The position numbers and the translations under genes are program-made. From Paracoccaceae bacterium (GTDB taxonomy: Bacteria; Pseudomonadota; Alphaproteobacteria; Rhodobacterales; Rhodobacteraceae): a DNA stretch of 11,770 nt. Shown here piece by piece: positions 1-6,386 of this stretch. Numbering within the stretch: position 1 is the stretch's first letter; every line of letters begins with the position of its first letter. A model generated the notes under the pieces. The model worked only from the letters and a program-made list of their open reading frames with translations, was not told where the DNA came from and made no database searches. Location of the stretch: NCBI GenBank assembly GCA_015487335.1, contig WFPZ01000064.1, forward strand, positions 1-11,770, given 5' to 3'.

Positions 1-320
1 CCTATCTGGCGCTCGCGCCCAAGTCGAACGCCGCCTACGTGGGCTTCAAGCAGGCCATGGCGGCGGCGCGAAAGACGGGCTCCATGCCGCCGCCCAAACA
101 CATCCTGAACGCCCCCACTTCGCTGATGAAGGATCAGGGCTACGGCGAGGGCTACGCCTATGATCACGACGAGGAGGACGGCTTCTCGGGGCAGGAGTAT
201 TTCCCCGAAGGCATGAAGCGCGGTGTCTATTACCGCCCGGTGGAGCGCGGCTTCGAGCGGGAGCTGAAGAAGCGGCTGGATTTCTTCGTGAAACTGCGTG
301 CCAGACGGCGCAAAGGTTGA
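1..320 (+). CDS. rarA: Replication-associated recombination protein A (RarA/MgsA), C-terminal part only
   Basis: This is the 3' end of a gene that begins before the window. The open frame runs from base 3 to the TGA at 318-320, about 105 residues. It reads as the C-terminal helical and tetramerisation region of RarA (MgsA, related to eukaryotic WRNIP1). Recognisable family signatures are YLALAPKSNAAY at the window edge, PPKHILNAPT, GYGEGYAYDHD, GFSGQEYFP and YRPVERGFERE, followed by a basic tail. The AAA+ ATPase core (Walker A and B) lies upstream and is not visible. The family acts as a DNA-dependent ATPase at stalled replication forks together with SSB and RecA. The stop lies 31 bases before crcB on the same strand, so the two may share a transcript. 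Assignment is confident because the C-terminus of this family is highly conserved; the start cannot be judged here. Confidence 0.93.
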   Translation, partial: YLALAPKSNAAYVGFKQAMAAARKTGSMPPPKHILNAPTSLMKDQGYGEGYAYDHDEEDGFSGQEYFPEGMKRGVYYRPVERGFERELKKRLDFFVKLRARRRKG

Positions 321-351
321 CTTTCACCGCCCCCCGCGAAAAAGAGGCGCC

Positions 352-711
352 ATGATTGCCTTGCTCCTTCAGGTCGGCCTTGGCGGCGCGATCGGTGCCG
401 CGCTTCGCTATGTCGTCGGGGTTGCGGTGGTGTTTCCCTATGCGACCGTGATCGTGAATGTCCTGGGCTCGTTCCTGATGGGGGTGGCCTGGATCTATCT
501 GGCCAACCGGGGCATGGACCGCTGGATGCCGATGGTGCTCACGGGCTTCCTTGGCGGCTTCACCACCTTTTCCGCCTTCTCGCTGGATACCTTCCGGCTG
601 ATCGACGAAGAGCGCCTGTTCGCTGCCGGAGGCTACGTTCTGGGCTCGGTGTTGCTGTCGGTGGTGGCGCTGTTTCTCGGCGTCTGGATGATGCGGGCGA
701 TCGAGGGATGA
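352..711 (+). CDS. crcB: Fluoride ion channel CrcB/Fluc
   Basis: A 119-residue inner-membrane protein of the Fluc/CrcB family, which forms dual-topology homodimers exporting fluoride passively. Four hydrophobic segments are visible, at about residues 3-23, 31-50, 60-80 and 92-114. Family motifs are GGAIGAALRY (11-20), the pore asparagine in VNVLGS (N36) and GFLGGFTTFSAF (65-76), which carries the two 'Phe-box' phenylalanines F73 and F76 with S74 between them. The length is typical of single-domain CrcB, so one gene is enough to build the dimer. I chose the ATG at 352 because AAGAGG (342-347) lies four bases before it; a longer in-frame version from 298 would overlap rarA and lacks family similarity. 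The stop overlaps the next start as ATGA (708-711). No fluoride riboswitch fits in the 31-base gap upstream. Confidence 0.93.
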   Translation: MIALLLQVGLGGAIGAALRYVVGVAVVFPYATVIVNVLGSFLMGVAWIYLANRGMDRWMPMVLTGFLGGFTTFSAFSLDTFRLIDEERLFAAGGYVLGSVLLSVVALFLGVWMMRAIEG

Positions 712-1757
712 GCGGCGTGCGGATTGTCCGCGTCGGCCCCGACGAGGCCGAGCAGCGGCTGGACAGGTGGTTTCGCCGCCATTTCCCCGGTGTCGGCCAG
801 GGGCGTATCGAGAAGATGTGCCGCAAGGGCGAGATCAGGGTGGACGGCAGCCGGGCCAGGGCCTCGACGCGCATCCGTCCGGGGCAGGAGATCCGGGTGC
901 CGCCACTGCCCGAGCCTCGCGAACCGCAGGGCGCGGAACGACCGCGGCCGCGGATCTCCGAAGCCGACGCGGAGATGATCCGCAAGGCGGTGATCTTCCG
1001 TGACGATCACCTGATCGTTCTCGACAAGCCCGCCGGCCTGCCATGCCAGGGCGGCACCGGCCAGACGCGCCACGTGGACGGGCTGGCCGAGGCGCTGCGC
1101 TTCGGGGCGGCGGAAAAGCCGCGGCTGGTGCACCGGCTCGACAAGGACACCTCCGGCATCCTGCTGCTGGCTCGCACGCCCCTGGCGGCTTCGAAGCTGA
1201 CGGCGGCCTTCCGGGCGCGCGAGACCCGCAAGATCTACTGGGCCGCGGTGGCCGGCGTGCCCGGCCCGGCCATGGGCACGATCCGCTTCGGCCTGGTCAA
1301 GGCGCCGGGCCACGGGGCGCGCGGCGAGGGCGAGAAGATGCTCTGCCTCCATCCCGACGAGGTGAAATCCACCCCAGGGGCCAAACGCGCCACCACCGAT
1401 TATGCGGTGCTGGCCTCGGCGGGCCGGCGGGCCGCCTGGGTGGCGCTGGTGCCGGTCACCGGCCGCACGCATCAGCTGCGGGCGCACATGGCGGCTATCG
1501 GAAACCCGATCGTCGGAGATGGCAAATACGGCGGCTCCGGTCAGGAAAATCTGGGCGATGGATGGGGCGCGCAGCTGGGTGGCGAGATCAGCCGCAAGCT
1601 GCACCTGCATGCGCGCTTCATGAAGATCGTTCACCCGGTCACGGGCGCGGAGATGAGCTTTACCGCGCCGCTGCCGCCGCACATGAAAAAGACGTGGGAA
1701 ATCTTCGACTGGCGCGAAAGGGACGTGCCGGCCGATCCTTTCGAGGAGATGCCATGA
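708..1757 (+). CDS. rluC: 23S rRNA pseudouridine synthase, RluC/RluD type (RluA family)
   Basis: A 349-residue cytoplasmic enzyme that isomerises uridines to pseudouridine in large-subunit rRNA. It has an N-terminal S4 RNA-binding domain (about residues 15-65, including QRLDRWFRRHFP and a KGEIRVDG turn), a linker, and the RluA catalytic domain (about 95-320). The catalytic motif is VHRLDKDTSG (141-150), with D145 as the expected nucleophilic aspartate. The later motif GRTHQLRAHM (252-261) and the GNPIVGDGKYGG segment are also diagnostic. An S4 domain points to RluC or RluD rather than RluA. RluC (E. coli positions 955, 2504 and 2580) is my best guess from length and the usual annotation of this locus, but RluD is not excluded. 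The start overlaps the crcB stop by four bases and the stop overlaps the next start in the same way, which implies translational coupling on both sides. Confidence 0.88.
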   Translation: MSGVRIVRVGPDEAEQRLDRWFRRHFPGVGQGRIEKMCRKGEIRVDGSRARASTRIRPGQEIRVPPLPEPREPQGAERPRPRISEADAEMIRKAVIFRDDHLIVLDKPAGLPCQGGTGQTRHVDGLAEALRFGAAEKPRLVHRLDKDTSGILLLARTPLAASKLTAAFRARETRKIYWAAVAGVPGPAMGTIRFGLVKAPGHGARGEGEKMLCLHPDEVKSTPGAKRATTDYAVLASAGRRAAWVALVPVTGRTHQLRAHMAAIGNPIVGDGKYGGSGQENLGDGWGAQLGGEISRKLHLHARFMKIVHPVTGAEMSFTAPLPPHMKKTWEIFDWRERDVPADPFEEMP

Positions 1758-2503
1758 CCGTCTGGAAGGCCAAGCGTTTCTGGAAGGAGGCAACCGCAGT
1801 GCCCGAGGCCGGCGGATTCGGCATCCGCCTTGACGGTCGCCCGGTGAAGACCCCGGCCAAGGCGTCGCTGGTGGTGCCCACGCTGGCACTGGCGCGCGAG
1901 ATCGCCGCCGAGTGGGCGGCTCAGGAAGAGACGGTCGACCCTGCCGCCATGCCGTTCACCAGAACCGCCAATGCGGCCATCGACAAGGTTGCTCCGCAGC
2001 GGCGAGAAGTGGTCGAAATGCTGGCCGCCTATGGCGACAGCGATCTGCTTTGCTACCGGGCAGAGGCCCCCGTCGAGCTGGCCAGGCGTCAGGCCGAGGC
2101 CTGGGATCCGCTGCTGGAGTGGGCCGCGGCGGAGCTGGGCGCACGCCTGGAGGTGCGCACCGGGGTCATCCATCGTCCCCAGCCCCCCGAAGCCCTGGAG
2201 CGCCTGTCCAAGCTTGTTGATTCGATGGGGAATTTCGAGCTGGCCGCCTTTCATGATCTGGTCGCGCTTTCGGGCTCTCTGGTGATCGGCTTTGCCGTGA
2301 TTCGGGGGCAGGCGGACGATGAAACGCTGTGGCGTGCCTCCCGGCTGGACGAGACCTGGCAGGAAGAGCAATGGGGCCGGGACGAGGAAGCGCAAGAGGC
2401 CGCTCAACGCAGGCGTGCAGAGTTCATGCATGCTGCACGCTTCTATCGCGGCTGTATTCCGGATGATCGGTCTCAAGGCGGGACTGGCGGCGAAAAGCCC
2501 TGA
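1754..2503 (+). CDS. ATP12-family F1-ATPase assembly chaperone
   Basis: A 249-residue soluble protein of the ATP12 family. In mitochondria ATP12 binds the F1 alpha subunit before F1 assembly; the alphaproteobacterial homologues are presumed to do the same for AtpA. Recognisable motifs in order are RFWKEA (8-13), the LDGRPVKTP strand (26-34), EWAAQEE with MPFTRTANAAID (53-77), YGDSDLLCYRA (93-103), the SGSLVIGFA helix (173-181) and the C-terminal acidic signature RLDETWQEEQWGRDEEA (197-213). Length fits bacterial members. The tail after residue 235 is poorly conserved and hydrophilic. The ATG overlaps the stop of the pseudouridine synthase (ATGA), so it is very likely the last gene of that operon; the next gene has its own leader. 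No convincing intrinsic terminator follows. No bacterial gene symbol is in general use. Confidence 0.88.
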   Translation: MTVWKAKRFWKEATAVPEAGGFGIRLDGRPVKTPAKASLVVPTLALAREIAAEWAAQEETVDPAAMPFTRTANAAIDKVAPQRREVVEMLAAYGDSDLLCYRAEAPVELARRQAEAWDPLLEWAAAELGARLEVRTGVIHRPQPPEALERLSKLVDSMGNFELAAFHDLVALSGSLVIGFAVIRGQADDETLWRASRLDETWQEEQWGRDEEAQEAAQRRRAEFMHAARFYRGCIPDDRSQGGTGGEKP

Positions 2504-2543
2504 ATTTACGCAGGAAAAAACGGAAAATTCATCGTTCCCGCCC

Positions 2544-2573
2544 TTGACGATCAGGCCTGAATCCGACCACACT
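2544..2573 (+). promoter_or_regulatory. Candidate sigma-70-type promoter for the bzt operon
   Basis: TTGACG (2544-2549) matches the usual alphaproteobacterial -35 hexamer. With an 18-base spacer the -10 would be CACACT (2568-2573), a poor match to TATAAT (three of six). It lies in the only sizeable non-coding stretch before bztA, about 95 bases ahead of the start codon, which suits a transcript with a leader. The -10 is weak, so this promoter might need an activator, or the true start may lie elsewhere. This is a reading of the sequence only, without experimental support. Confidence 0.3.
2551..2560. promoter_or_regulatory. Perfect 10-bp palindrome, possible operator
   Basis: TCAGGCCTGA is a perfect inverted repeat. 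With one unpaired base it extends to GAT...ATC over 2549-2563. It falls exactly between the candidate -35 (2544-2549) and -10 (2568-2573) hexamers, the classic position for a dimeric regulator to block or remodel a promoter. I do not recognise it as the site of a named regulator. A 10-bp palindrome can occur by chance in GC-rich DNA, so confidence is low. Confidence 0.3.
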
Positions 2574-2580
2574 CGCGGCG

Positions 2581-2627
2581 TTGAGGGGATGCCCCCTTGA
2601 ACGATCACCCCGGCCCTTGCGGGCCGG
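2581..2627 (+). other. Two adjacent small hairpins in the bztA leader
   Basis: The first hairpin pairs 2581-2588 (TTGAGGGG) with 2593-2600 (CCCCTTGA) around a four-base loop, eight pairs of which two are G-U. The second pairs 2610-2616 (CCGGCCC) with 2621-2627 (GGGCCGG) around TTGC, seven perfect pairs. Neither is followed by a U-run, so they are not ordinary terminators. They would lie in the 5' untranslated part of the bzt transcript if the candidate promoter is right, and could affect stability or ribosome access. No known riboswitch class is recognised. A weaker four-pair stem (2633-2636 with 2644-2647) follows. Confidence 0.4.
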
Positions 2628-2667
2628 AAGAACCGCTTTTCAGGCGGACAATCAGGAAGAGGTAAAC

Positions 2668-3684
2668 ATGAAAAAAACCGTATTTCTTGGCGCACTGGCC
2701 GTAACCGGCCTGGCCGCCGGTGCAGCAGCCGCCGGGACCCTTGACGACGTCAAGGCTCGGGGCAAGCTGAACTGCGGCGTCACGACCGGCCTGGCCGGCT
2801 TTGCGGCGCCTGACGCAAACGGTGTCTGGGAGGGTTTTGACGTTGGCGTGTGCCGTGCCGTGGCGGCTGCCATCTTCGGCGATCCGACGGCTGTGGAATT
2901 CATCCCGACCACCGGCAAGACGCGCTTCACCGCGCTGGCTTCCGGCGAGGTCGACATGCTGGCCCGGAACACCACCTGGACCTTCACCCGCGACGTTGAC
3001 CTGAAGTTCGAATTCGTCGGCATCAACTACTACGACGGTCAGGGCTTCATGGTTCCCAAGAGCCTGGGCGTCTCCTCGGCCAAGGAGCTGGACGGTGCCA
3101 CCGTCTGCATCCAGACCGGCACCACCACCGAGCTCAACCTGGCGGACTTCTTCCGCTCCAACAACATGAGCTACGAGCCGGTTCCGATCGAAACCAACGC
3201 CGAGGCGCAGCAGCAGTTCCTCGCCGGCGCCTGCGACGTCTACACCACCGACGCTTCCGGCCTGGCAGCGACCCGCGCCACCTTCGAGAACCCGGGCGAT
3301 TACGTGATCCTGCCCGAAATCATCTCGAAAGAGCCGCTCGGCCCGCTTGTCCGCCATGGCGACAACGCCTGGGGCGACCTGGTGCGCTGGACGCTGAACG
3401 CGCTGATCGCGGCTGAAGAGCTGGGCATCACCTCGGCCAACATCGACGAGCTGCGCAAAGGCACCAACAACCCGGAAATCAACCGGATCCTCGGCACCGA
3501 AGGCAACCTGGGCGAAATGCTCGGCCTGTCTGCCGACTGGGCCTACAACGCCATCAAGGCCGGGGGAAACTACGGCGAACTGTTCGAGAAGAACATCGGC
3601 GAAAACACCCCGATCGGCCTGCAGCGCGGCCTGAACGCGCAGTGGAAAGACGGTGGCCTGATCTACGCGCCGCCGTTCCGGTAA
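2668..3684 (+). CDS. bztA: Periplasmic amino-acid-binding protein BztA (AapJ-like)
   Basis: A 338-residue family 3 solute-binding protein that captures L-amino acids in the periplasm for the transporter encoded downstream. In Rhodobacter capsulatus the Bzt system takes up glutamate, glutamine, aspartate and asparagine; the rhizobial Aap system is broader. A Sec signal peptide is clear: MKKTVF basic start, a hydrophobic core (5-19) and an Ala-rich cleavage zone near residues 20-23. Binding-protein motifs include GFDVGVCRAV (56-65), the ligand-contact region TGKTRFTALASGEVD (82-96) and DASGLAATR (195-203). Four cysteines (36, 62, 147, 189) could form two disulphides. The ATG at 2668 is preceded by a strong AGGAAGAGG (2654-2662) five bases away; longer in-frame starts would spoil the signal peptide. 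The gene opens the operon and is followed by a strong hairpin, as expected for an abundant subunit. Aap versus Bzt identity is inferred, not proved. Confidence 0.92.
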   Translation: MKKTVFLGALAVTGLAAGAAAAGTLDDVKARGKLNCGVTTGLAGFAAPDANGVWEGFDVGVCRAVAAAIFGDPTAVEFIPTTGKTRFTALASGEVDMLARNTTWTFTRDVDLKFEFVGINYYDGQGFMVPKSLGVSSAKELDGATVCIQTGTTTELNLADFFRSNNMSYEPVPIETNAEAQQQFLAGACDVYTTDASGLAATRATFENPGDYVILPEIISKEPLGPLVRHGDNAWGDLVRWTLNALIAAEELGITSANIDELRKGTNNPEINRILGTEGNLGEMLGLSADWAYNAIKAGGNYGELFEKNIGENTPIGLQRGLNAQWKDGGLIYAPPFR

Positions 3685-3695
3685 GAACTGCTTGC

Positions 3696-3723
3696 AAGGG
3701 GTGCGGGCTGGCCCGCACCCCTT
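3696..3723 (+). terminator. Strong intercistronic hairpin after bztA (partial terminator / mRNA stabiliser)
   Basis: A near-perfect inverted repeat starts 11 bases after the bztA stop. 3696-3707 (AAGGGGTGCGGG) pairs over 12 bases with 3712-3723 (CCCGCACCCCTT), closing a CTGG tetraloop. It is followed by CTCTATCT, a weak pyrimidine tract, so termination would be incomplete. Such hairpins between a binding-protein gene and its permease genes commonly protect the upstream mRNA from 3' exonucleases and give excess binding protein; that role is inferred here from position. Confidence 0.8.
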
Positions 3724-3746
3724 CTCTATCTGAACGACAACAAGAA

Positions 3747-3818
3747 ATGAATGGAACGAACCGCCGGCCGGGCCGCGCGGTTGTTTGCTAAATGGGAGCA
3801 CGGGGGCGTCTGTCATGA
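3747..3818 (+). other. Two tiny consecutive ORFs leading into bztB
   Basis: ATG at 3747 opens a 14-codon ORF (MNGTNRRPGRAVVC) ending in TAA at 3789-3791. The next three bases are an ATG (3792) opening an 8-codon ORF (MGARGRLS) whose TGA (3816-3818) overlaps the bztB ATG (3815) as ATGA. Neither has a good Shine-Dalgarno sequence. They may be chance; if translated they could couple ribosomes from the intercistronic region into bztB. No similarity to a known leader peptide is recognised. Confidence 0.2.
3759..3782 (+). other. Second intercistronic hairpin upstream of bztB
   Basis: AACCGC (3759-3764) pairs with GCGGTT (3777-3782), and after one bulged base (3776) three more pairs (3765-3767 with 3773-3775) close a five-base loop. 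It is followed by GTTTGCT, which is modestly U-rich, so it resembles a weak terminator or attenuator. It lies about 33 bases before the bztB start and could reduce read-through into the permease genes or mask the ribosome entry region. One C-G pair choice in the inner stem is ambiguous, so the exact fold is uncertain. Confidence 0.4.
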
Positions 3819-5071
3819 CCGCACTTACCGACCCGCCGAAAGAGTCATTCCGGCTCAGCATGCTGATCTACGACACCCGGTATCGTTCGATGACGATCCA
3901 GGTGGTTGCCCTGATGGGGTTCATGCTGCTGTTCGCCTGGATCATCAGCAACACCCTGCAGAACCTCTCGGCCCTCGGGAAACCTGTCGATTTCGGGTTC
4001 CTGTTCGAGCCGGCAGGCTATGACATCAACCAGAGGCTGATCGAGTACAATTCCCAGGATACGCACCTGCGTGCCGCCTTCGTCGGCCTTCTGAACACGC
4101 TTCTGGTGGCGGCGCTGGGTTGCGCCCTGGCCACCATACTGGGCGTGATCATCGGGGTTCTTCGCCTGTCCCACAACTGGATCGTGGCGCGCCTCATGAC
4201 GGTCTACATCGAAGCATTCCGGAACGTGCCGGTGCTTCTGTGGATCGTTCTGGTGATGGCCATCATGATCGAGACGATGCCGGCGCCGCGCGAATTCCGC
4301 GGAGAAAACCCGACGGCTTCCATGCTGTTTGGAGACAGCGTTGCGATTACCAACCGCGGCGTCTACATCCCCGAACCGCTTTTCAGCCGCAGCCTTGGCG
4401 ACATCTCCGTATTCGGCGCTTTCGACATCAGCCTTGATCTCATCGCGTTCCTCGTTGCGCTTTTCGGCGGGATCTATGCATCCAAGCTGGTCAAGCGCCG
4501 GGCCGACCGCATTCAGGCGGCTACCGGCGAACGGCCGACGACATGGCATATCCGGCTTGGCCTGGTTGTCATTCCTCCCGTTGCCGTGCTCATCGCACTG
4601 GGCTTCTATCTCGGCTACCCCGAACTGAAGGGCTTCAACTTCAAGGGCGGGATCCACATGCGCAACTCGCTGATCGCCCTGTGGCTGGCGCTGTCGCTTT
4701 ACACGGCGGCCTTCATCGCCGAGGCGGTGCGCGCCGGGATCCTCGCGATCAGCAAGGGGCAGACGGAAGCGGCCTATGCCCTGGGGCTCAGCCGCAGCCA
4801 GACGATGAACCTCGTCATCCTGCCGCAGGCGGCGCGGGTGATCATCCCGCCGCTGATCTCGCAGTATCTCAACCTCACCAAGAACTCGTCGCTGGCCATT
4901 GCCGTGGGTTACATGGATATCACCGGCACCCTGGGCGGCATCACCATGAACCAGACGGGACGCGAACTTGAAAGCATCCTGTTGCTTATGGCGATTTACC
5001 TGAGCATCTCGCTGAGCATCTCCGCGGTGATGAACTGGTACAACAAGCGCGTCAAACTGGTGGAGCGGTAA
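3815..5071 (+). CDS. bztB: Amino-acid ABC transporter permease BztB (AapQ-like)
   Basis: A 418-residue inner-membrane subunit of the type I ABC importer. It is longer than the usual 220-230 residue HisMQ permeases because extra segments are inserted, which is normal for the Bzt/Aap type. Hydrophobic segments appear near residues 27-46, 90-115, 128-152, 206-222, 246-266, 285-306 and 386-406. The permease domain begins around LRAAFVGLLNTLLVAALG (85-102), includes YIEAFRNVPVLLW (131-143), and after a long insertion (about 155-285) resumes with the cytoplasmic EAA loop EAAYALGLSRSQTMNLVILP (318-337), which docks onto the ATPase. The ATG at 3815 is chosen because its N-terminus (TDPPKESFRLS) fits the family; upstream TTG at 3785 would add ten unconserved residues. 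Its Shine-Dalgarno is poor (GGGGG at 3802-3806), so coupling to preceding translation is possible. The stop is one base before bztC. Confidence 0.92.
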   Translation: MTALTDPPKESFRLSMLIYDTRYRSMTIQVVALMGFMLLFAWIISNTLQNLSALGKPVDFGFLFEPAGYDINQRLIEYNSQDTHLRAAFVGLLNTLLVAALGCALATILGVIIGVLRLSHNWIVARLMTVYIEAFRNVPVLLWIVLVMAIMIETMPAPREFRGENPTASMLFGDSVAITNRGVYIPEPLFSRSLGDISVFGAFDISLDLIAFLVALFGGIYASKLVKRRADRIQAATGERPTTWHIRLGLVVIPPVAVLIALGFYLGYPELKGFNFKGGIHMRNSLIALWLALSLYTAAFIAEAVRAGILAISKGQTEAAYALGLSRSQTMNLVILPQAARVIIPPLISQYLNLTKNSSLAIAVGYMDITGTLGGITMNQTGRELESILLLMAIYLSISLSISAVMNWYNKRVKLVER

Positions 5072-5072
5072 G

Positions 5073-6374
5073 ATGACACAAGCAGCCTATGTCCGCACCG
5101 AAATGGCCCCGGAGAAGGCGCCACCGGTCACGTCGTCGGGCATCATCGGGTGGATGCGGAAAAACCTCTTTGACGGGTGGCTGAACTCGATCCTGACGAT
5201 CGTTTCCCTGATCGCCGTCGGGGCATTGCTCTACGAGATCCTGCCATGGATGTTTCGCTCCAGCTGGACGGCGAATTCGCTCAACGAATGCCGCGAGCAG
5301 ATCAAGGAGGTCTACGGGCCTGATGCCTCCGGGGCCTGCTGGGCGGTGATCCGCGAGCGCTATGCTCAGCTGACCTTCGGGTTCTATCCGTCCGAGCTGT
5401 ACTGGAGGCCGATACTGGCGTTCATACTCCTGTTGGGAGCGCTGGCGCCCGTGCTGTTTACCAGCCTGCCCAGAAAGCTTCTGTGGTTTTCCGGGCTCTA
5501 TCCCTTCATCGCCACCTGGCTGCTGTGGGGCGGTTCCGTCTGGGGCCCGCTTTCCGCTCTGGCCGGCTTCATCTTCGGCTTTGCGGCCCTGAAACTGATT
5601 ACCCCGAGATACGGTGCGATACTCGGCGTGATCAGCGCGATTGTTGTCGCAATCCTGTGGTGGGTGGCGATTTCCGGGCCGGTGGCAACTACGCTCGAAA
5701 GTCTCATCCCGATTTCCCTCGAGCCGGTGAAAAGCCGCAACTTCGGCGGCTTCATGCTGTCCGTCACCATCGGGATCACCGGCATCGCGGCCTCTCTGCC
5801 CATCGGCATCCTGCTGGCTCTTGGGCGGCGCTCCGACCTGCTGATCGTCAAGGCGCTTTGCGTCGGGTTCATCGAGTTCATCCGCGGCGTGCCGCTGATC
5901 ACGCTGCTGTTCGTGGCCTCGACCCTGCTCAACATCTTCCTCCCCCCGGGCACCGATTTCGACATCATCGTCAGGGTGATGATCATGGTGACTCTGTTCT
6001 CGGCCGCCTACATGGCCGAGGTGATACGCGGCGGTCTGGCGGCCCTGCCAAGGGGGCAGTACGAGGCAGCCGATGCCCTGGGGCTCGATTACTGGCAGGC
6101 GCAGCGGCTGGTCATCATGCCGCAGGCGCTGAAGATCTCGATCCCCGGTATCGTCGGCACCTTCATCGGGCTGTTCAAGGACACCACGCTGGTGATGATC
6201 ATCGGCCTGATGGATCCTCTGGGCCTCAGCACCGCCATCCGGGCAAATCAGGAGTGGAACGGCATCGTGTGGGAGCTTTACGGCTTCATCGCGCTGGTGT
6301 TCTGGATCTTCTGTTTCTCAATGTCACGCTATTCCATGTACCTGGAGCGCAAGCTTCAGACGGAAAACCACTGA
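5073..6374 (+). CDS. bztC: Amino-acid ABC transporter permease BztC (AapM-like)
   Basis: A 433-residue inner-membrane protein, the partner permease of BztB, expected to form the heterodimeric pore. Length agrees well with BztC-type proteins. After a polar 35-residue N-terminus come a membrane segment (about 37-58), a hydrophilic loop (60-108) with cysteines at 73 and 89, several further hydrophobic segments (113-130, 138-152, 157-175, 181-200) and then the HisMQ-type permease domain (about 225-425). That domain includes EFIRGVPLITLLF (268-280) and the EAA loop starting EAADALGLDYWQAQRLVIMP (331-350), followed by SIPGIVGTFIGLFKDTTLV (356-374). The ATG follows the bztB TAA by a single base, with GGAG at 5062-5065 inside bztB, so translation is probably coupled. 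The ATPase gene starts 12 bases after its stop. Confidence 0.92.
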   Translation: MTQAAYVRTEMAPEKAPPVTSSGIIGWMRKNLFDGWLNSILTIVSLIAVGALLYEILPWMFRSSWTANSLNECREQIKEVYGPDASGACWAVIRERYAQLTFGFYPSELYWRPILAFILLLGALAPVLFTSLPRKLLWFSGLYPFIATWLLWGGSVWGPLSALAGFIFGFAALKLITPRYGAILGVISAIVVAILWWVAISGPVATTLESLIPISLEPVKSRNFGGFMLSVTIGITGIAASLPIGILLALGRRSDLLIVKALCVGFIEFIRGVPLITLLFVASTLLNIFLPPGTDFDIIVRVMIMVTLFSAAYMAEVIRGGLAALPRGQYEAADALGLDYWQAQRLVIMPQALKISIPGIVGTFIGLFKDTTLVMIIGLMDPLGLSTAIRANQEWNGIVWELYGFIALVFWIFCFSMSRYSMYLERKLQTENH

Positions 6375-6386
6375 GGAGTTCAACGC

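Noticed and set aside
321..351. Fluoride riboswitch ahead of crcB
   Set aside because: Only 31 bases separate rarA and crcB, too short for the riboswitch aptamer, and no conserved motif is seen.
633..1889. 418-residue open frame on the minus strand across rluC
   Set aside because: It is antisense to a clear enzyme gene, has no recognisable domain or ribosome site, and long antisense frames are expected in GC-rich DNA with strong third-position bias.
2480..2510. Sigma-54 (-24/-12) promoter for bztA
   Set aside because: A GG...GC pair is present but spaced 9 instead of 10 bases, lies at the end of the ATP12 gene, and lacks the TTGC element.
2668..2680. Run of seven A after the bztA start as programmed slippage
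   Set aside because: It encodes the usual Lys-Lys signal-peptide start; no alternative frame product makes sense.
2605..3861. Another 418-residue minus-strand frame across bztA
   Set aside because: Same reasoning: a shadow of bztA codon bias, with low-complexity composition and no motifs; the equal length to the previous one is coincidence.
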